Shown: piece by piece, positions 37,610-38,672 of the stretch
Layout: every line of letters starts with the position of its first letter
How positions within the stretch are numbered: the stretch's first letter is position 1
Assembly: GCF_001428665.1 (NCBI RefSeq)
Contig: NZ_LMIJ01000027.1
Coordinates: forward strand, 86,373 to 125,044
DNA from: Acidovorax sp. Root219
GTDB lineage: Bacteria > Pseudomonadota > Gammaproteobacteria > Burkholderiales > Burkholderiaceae_C
DNA: 38,672 nt
Direction of reading: 5' to 3'
Notes under the pieces: generated by a model
Seen by the model: only the letters and a program-made list of their open reading frames with translations
The model's database searches: none
What the model was told of the DNA's origin: nothing
Made by a program: the position numbers and the translations under genes

Positions 37610-38587
37610 ATGACACTCACCCGCCGCGACGCCATCCTGGCGTGCACCGCCGCCCTTGCCGCCACCACCGCCACGGCCCAGACCGCCGCAGAATGGCAAC
37701 CCACCAAGACCCTGAAGCTGATCGTGCCCTACCCTCCCGGCGGCAGCTCGGACATCATTGCCCGCTCCATCAGCCAGCCCCTGTCGGAAGCCCTCAAGCA
37801 GACCGTGATCGTGGAGAACAAGCCCGGTGCCAACGGCAACCTGGGCGCGGACTTCGTGGCCAAGGCCGATCCGGACGGCTACACCATGCTGCTGTGCGAC
37901 GTCGGCGCCCTGGCCATCAGCCCCTCGGTCTACACCAAGCTGTCGTTCGACCCTTCCAAGGACCTGCGCGGCGTGACCATGCTGGCTTACTCGCCCCACC
38001 TGCTGGTGGTGCACCCCTCGGTCAAGGCCAACAACCTCAAGGAACTGATCGCACTGTCCAAGACAGCGGACCTGAACTTCGCCGTCACCGCCACCGGCAG
38101 CGCACCGCACCTGGCCGGTGTGGCGCTGGAGCGTGCCAGCGGCGCGCGCTGGCAGTACATCCCCTACAAGGGCGGGGTCACGGCCATCCAGGACACCGTG
38201 GCCGGCCAGACCCAGGTGCTGATGAACGGCATGCTGGCCACCCTGCCCCAGGTGCAGAACGGCAAGCTCAAGGTGCTGGGCGTGTCCAAGTCCACGCGCA
38301 TGCCGTTGATCGGCGACGTGCCCACCATCGCCGAGCAAGGCGTGCCCGGCTACGAGTCCGGCACCTGGCAAGGCATTCTGCTGCCCCGCGGCACGCCAGA
38401 AGCCGTGGTGCAGCGGCTGAACAAGGCGTTGATCACCGCCATCCGCTCGCCCGACATCCGCTCGCGCCTGGCCGGCCAGGGCGCCGAGGTGGTGACCATG
38501 ACCCCCACCGAACAGGACCAGTTCTTCGCCAAGGAGCGTGCGCGCTGGGCCTCCGTGGTGAAGGCCGCCAATATCAAGCTCGACTGA
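37610..38587 (+). CDS. Tripartite-tricarboxylate (Bug) family substrate-binding protein
   Basis: The 325-aa product starts MTLTRRDAILACTAALAATTATAQT, a signal with a twin-arginine (possible Tat route). It continues with LIVPYPPGGSSDIIARSI, IVENKPGANGNLGADFVAKA, GYTMLLCDVGALAISPSVYT, YIPYKGGVTAIQDTVAGQ and IGDVPTIAEQGVPGYE, all Bug signatures. CAGGAGAC lies 6 bases before the ATG; an in-frame start at 37547 would precede the promoter's -10. The kdgD start lies 41 bases downstream, so this binding protein probably captures an aldarate such as glucarate or galactarate, by context. Confidence 0.93.
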   Translation: MTLTRRDAILACTAALAATTATAQTAAEWQPTKTLKLIVPYPPGGSSDIIARSISQPLSEALKQTVIVENKPGANGNLGADFVAKADPDGYTMLLCDVGALAISPSVYTKLSFDPSKDLRGVTMLAYSPHLLVVHPSVKANNLKELIALSKTADLNFAVTATGSAPHLAGVALERASGARWQYIPYKGGVTAIQDTVAGQTQVLMNGMLATLPQVQNGKLKVLGVSKSTRMPLIGDVPTIAEQGVPGYESGTWQGILLPRGTPEAVVQRLNKALITAIRSPDIRSRLAGQGAEVVTMTPTEQDQFFAKERARWASVVKAANIKLD

Positions 38588-38628
38588 GCATCCGCCTCTT
38601 TTTTCACATCACCAGCCCCGCCACCACC

Positions 38629-38672
38629 ATGAACCCGCAAGACCTCAAATCCATCATGGGCTCCGGCCTGCT
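38629..38672 (+). CDS. kdgD: 5-dehydro-4-deoxyglucarate dehydratase, N-terminal fragment cut by the window edge
   Basis: Only MNPQDLKSIMGSGLL is visible. This matches my memory of the start of KdgD, the DapA-family enzyme that dehydrates and decarboxylates 5-keto-4-deoxyglucarate to alpha-ketoglutarate semialdehyde. It follows the Bug gene closely on the same strand. Confidence is limited by the short sequence. Confidence 0.6.
   Translation, partial: MNPQDLKSIMGSGL

Overview
The window is a high-GC chromosomal segment of a betaproteobacterium, almost certainly Burkholderiales and most likely Comamonadaceae (Acidovorax-like). The evidence is the gene order rimP-nusA-infB-rbfA-truB-typA, the ratA/rnfH pair divergent from smpB, a guaB/guaA pair, and two tripartite-tricarboxylate (Bug-type) substrate-binding proteins, a family greatly expanded in this order. 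Most of the window is ordinary core genome. The left 10 kb and a few intergenic spots are accessory.

Region 1 (1-4116): a lipoprotein gene on the minus strand is split by a complete 2.6 kb IS21-family element (istA, istB). A 9-bp target duplication lets the original reading frame be restored exactly. A second small lipoprotein gene lies upstream of it. Region 2 (4117-10513): an accessory island ending at the 3' end of guaA. Five minus-strand genes are packed head to tail: an unknown 232-aa protein, an XRE/ImmA-IrrE regulator-protease, a 61-aa ORF, a RecQ-core helicase fused to a ComF-like phosphoribosyltransferase, and a DprA-like protein. A 15-bp perfect palindrome sits between the -35 and -10 of the only promoter I can see for the set. 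This is the best candidate for an undescribed system. It pairs a PRTase with a DprA homologue, as the ShosTA toxin-antitoxin/defence pair does, but adds a helicase and a DNA-damage-style regulator.

Region 3 (10514-14479): guaA and guaB (GMP synthesis from IMP), separated by a Phd/VapC toxin-antitoxin module with its own promoter overlapped by three 19-bp direct repeats. Region 4 (14480-18962): a DUF4124 periplasmic protein, RnfH, RatA, SmpB, then a unit of secreted-repeat lipoprotein, ECF sigma factor and anti-sigma factor. Region 5 (18975-29443): a 3-hydroxyisobutyryl-CoA hydrolase-like enzyme and an EamA transporter, then the translation/transcription cluster typA-truB-rbfA-infB-nusA-rimP, with tight spacing and several 4-base overlaps. 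A promoter and a nested hairpin/terminator precede rimP.

Region 6 (29695-35014): a SWIM-SNF2 helicase, a 165-bp fold-back (MITE-like) element, a thioredoxin-like protein, an N-terminal-half MreB-like protein and a small XRE protein. Region 7 (35041-38672): two Bug solute-binding proteins, a periplasmic lactonase and the first codons of kdgD, suggesting an aldarate (glucarate/galactarate) uptake and catabolic locus. Matching TTGTAYGAYGA boxes lie near each end of the divergent intergenic region. No rRNA, tRNA, CRISPR array, integrase or replication origin was seen.
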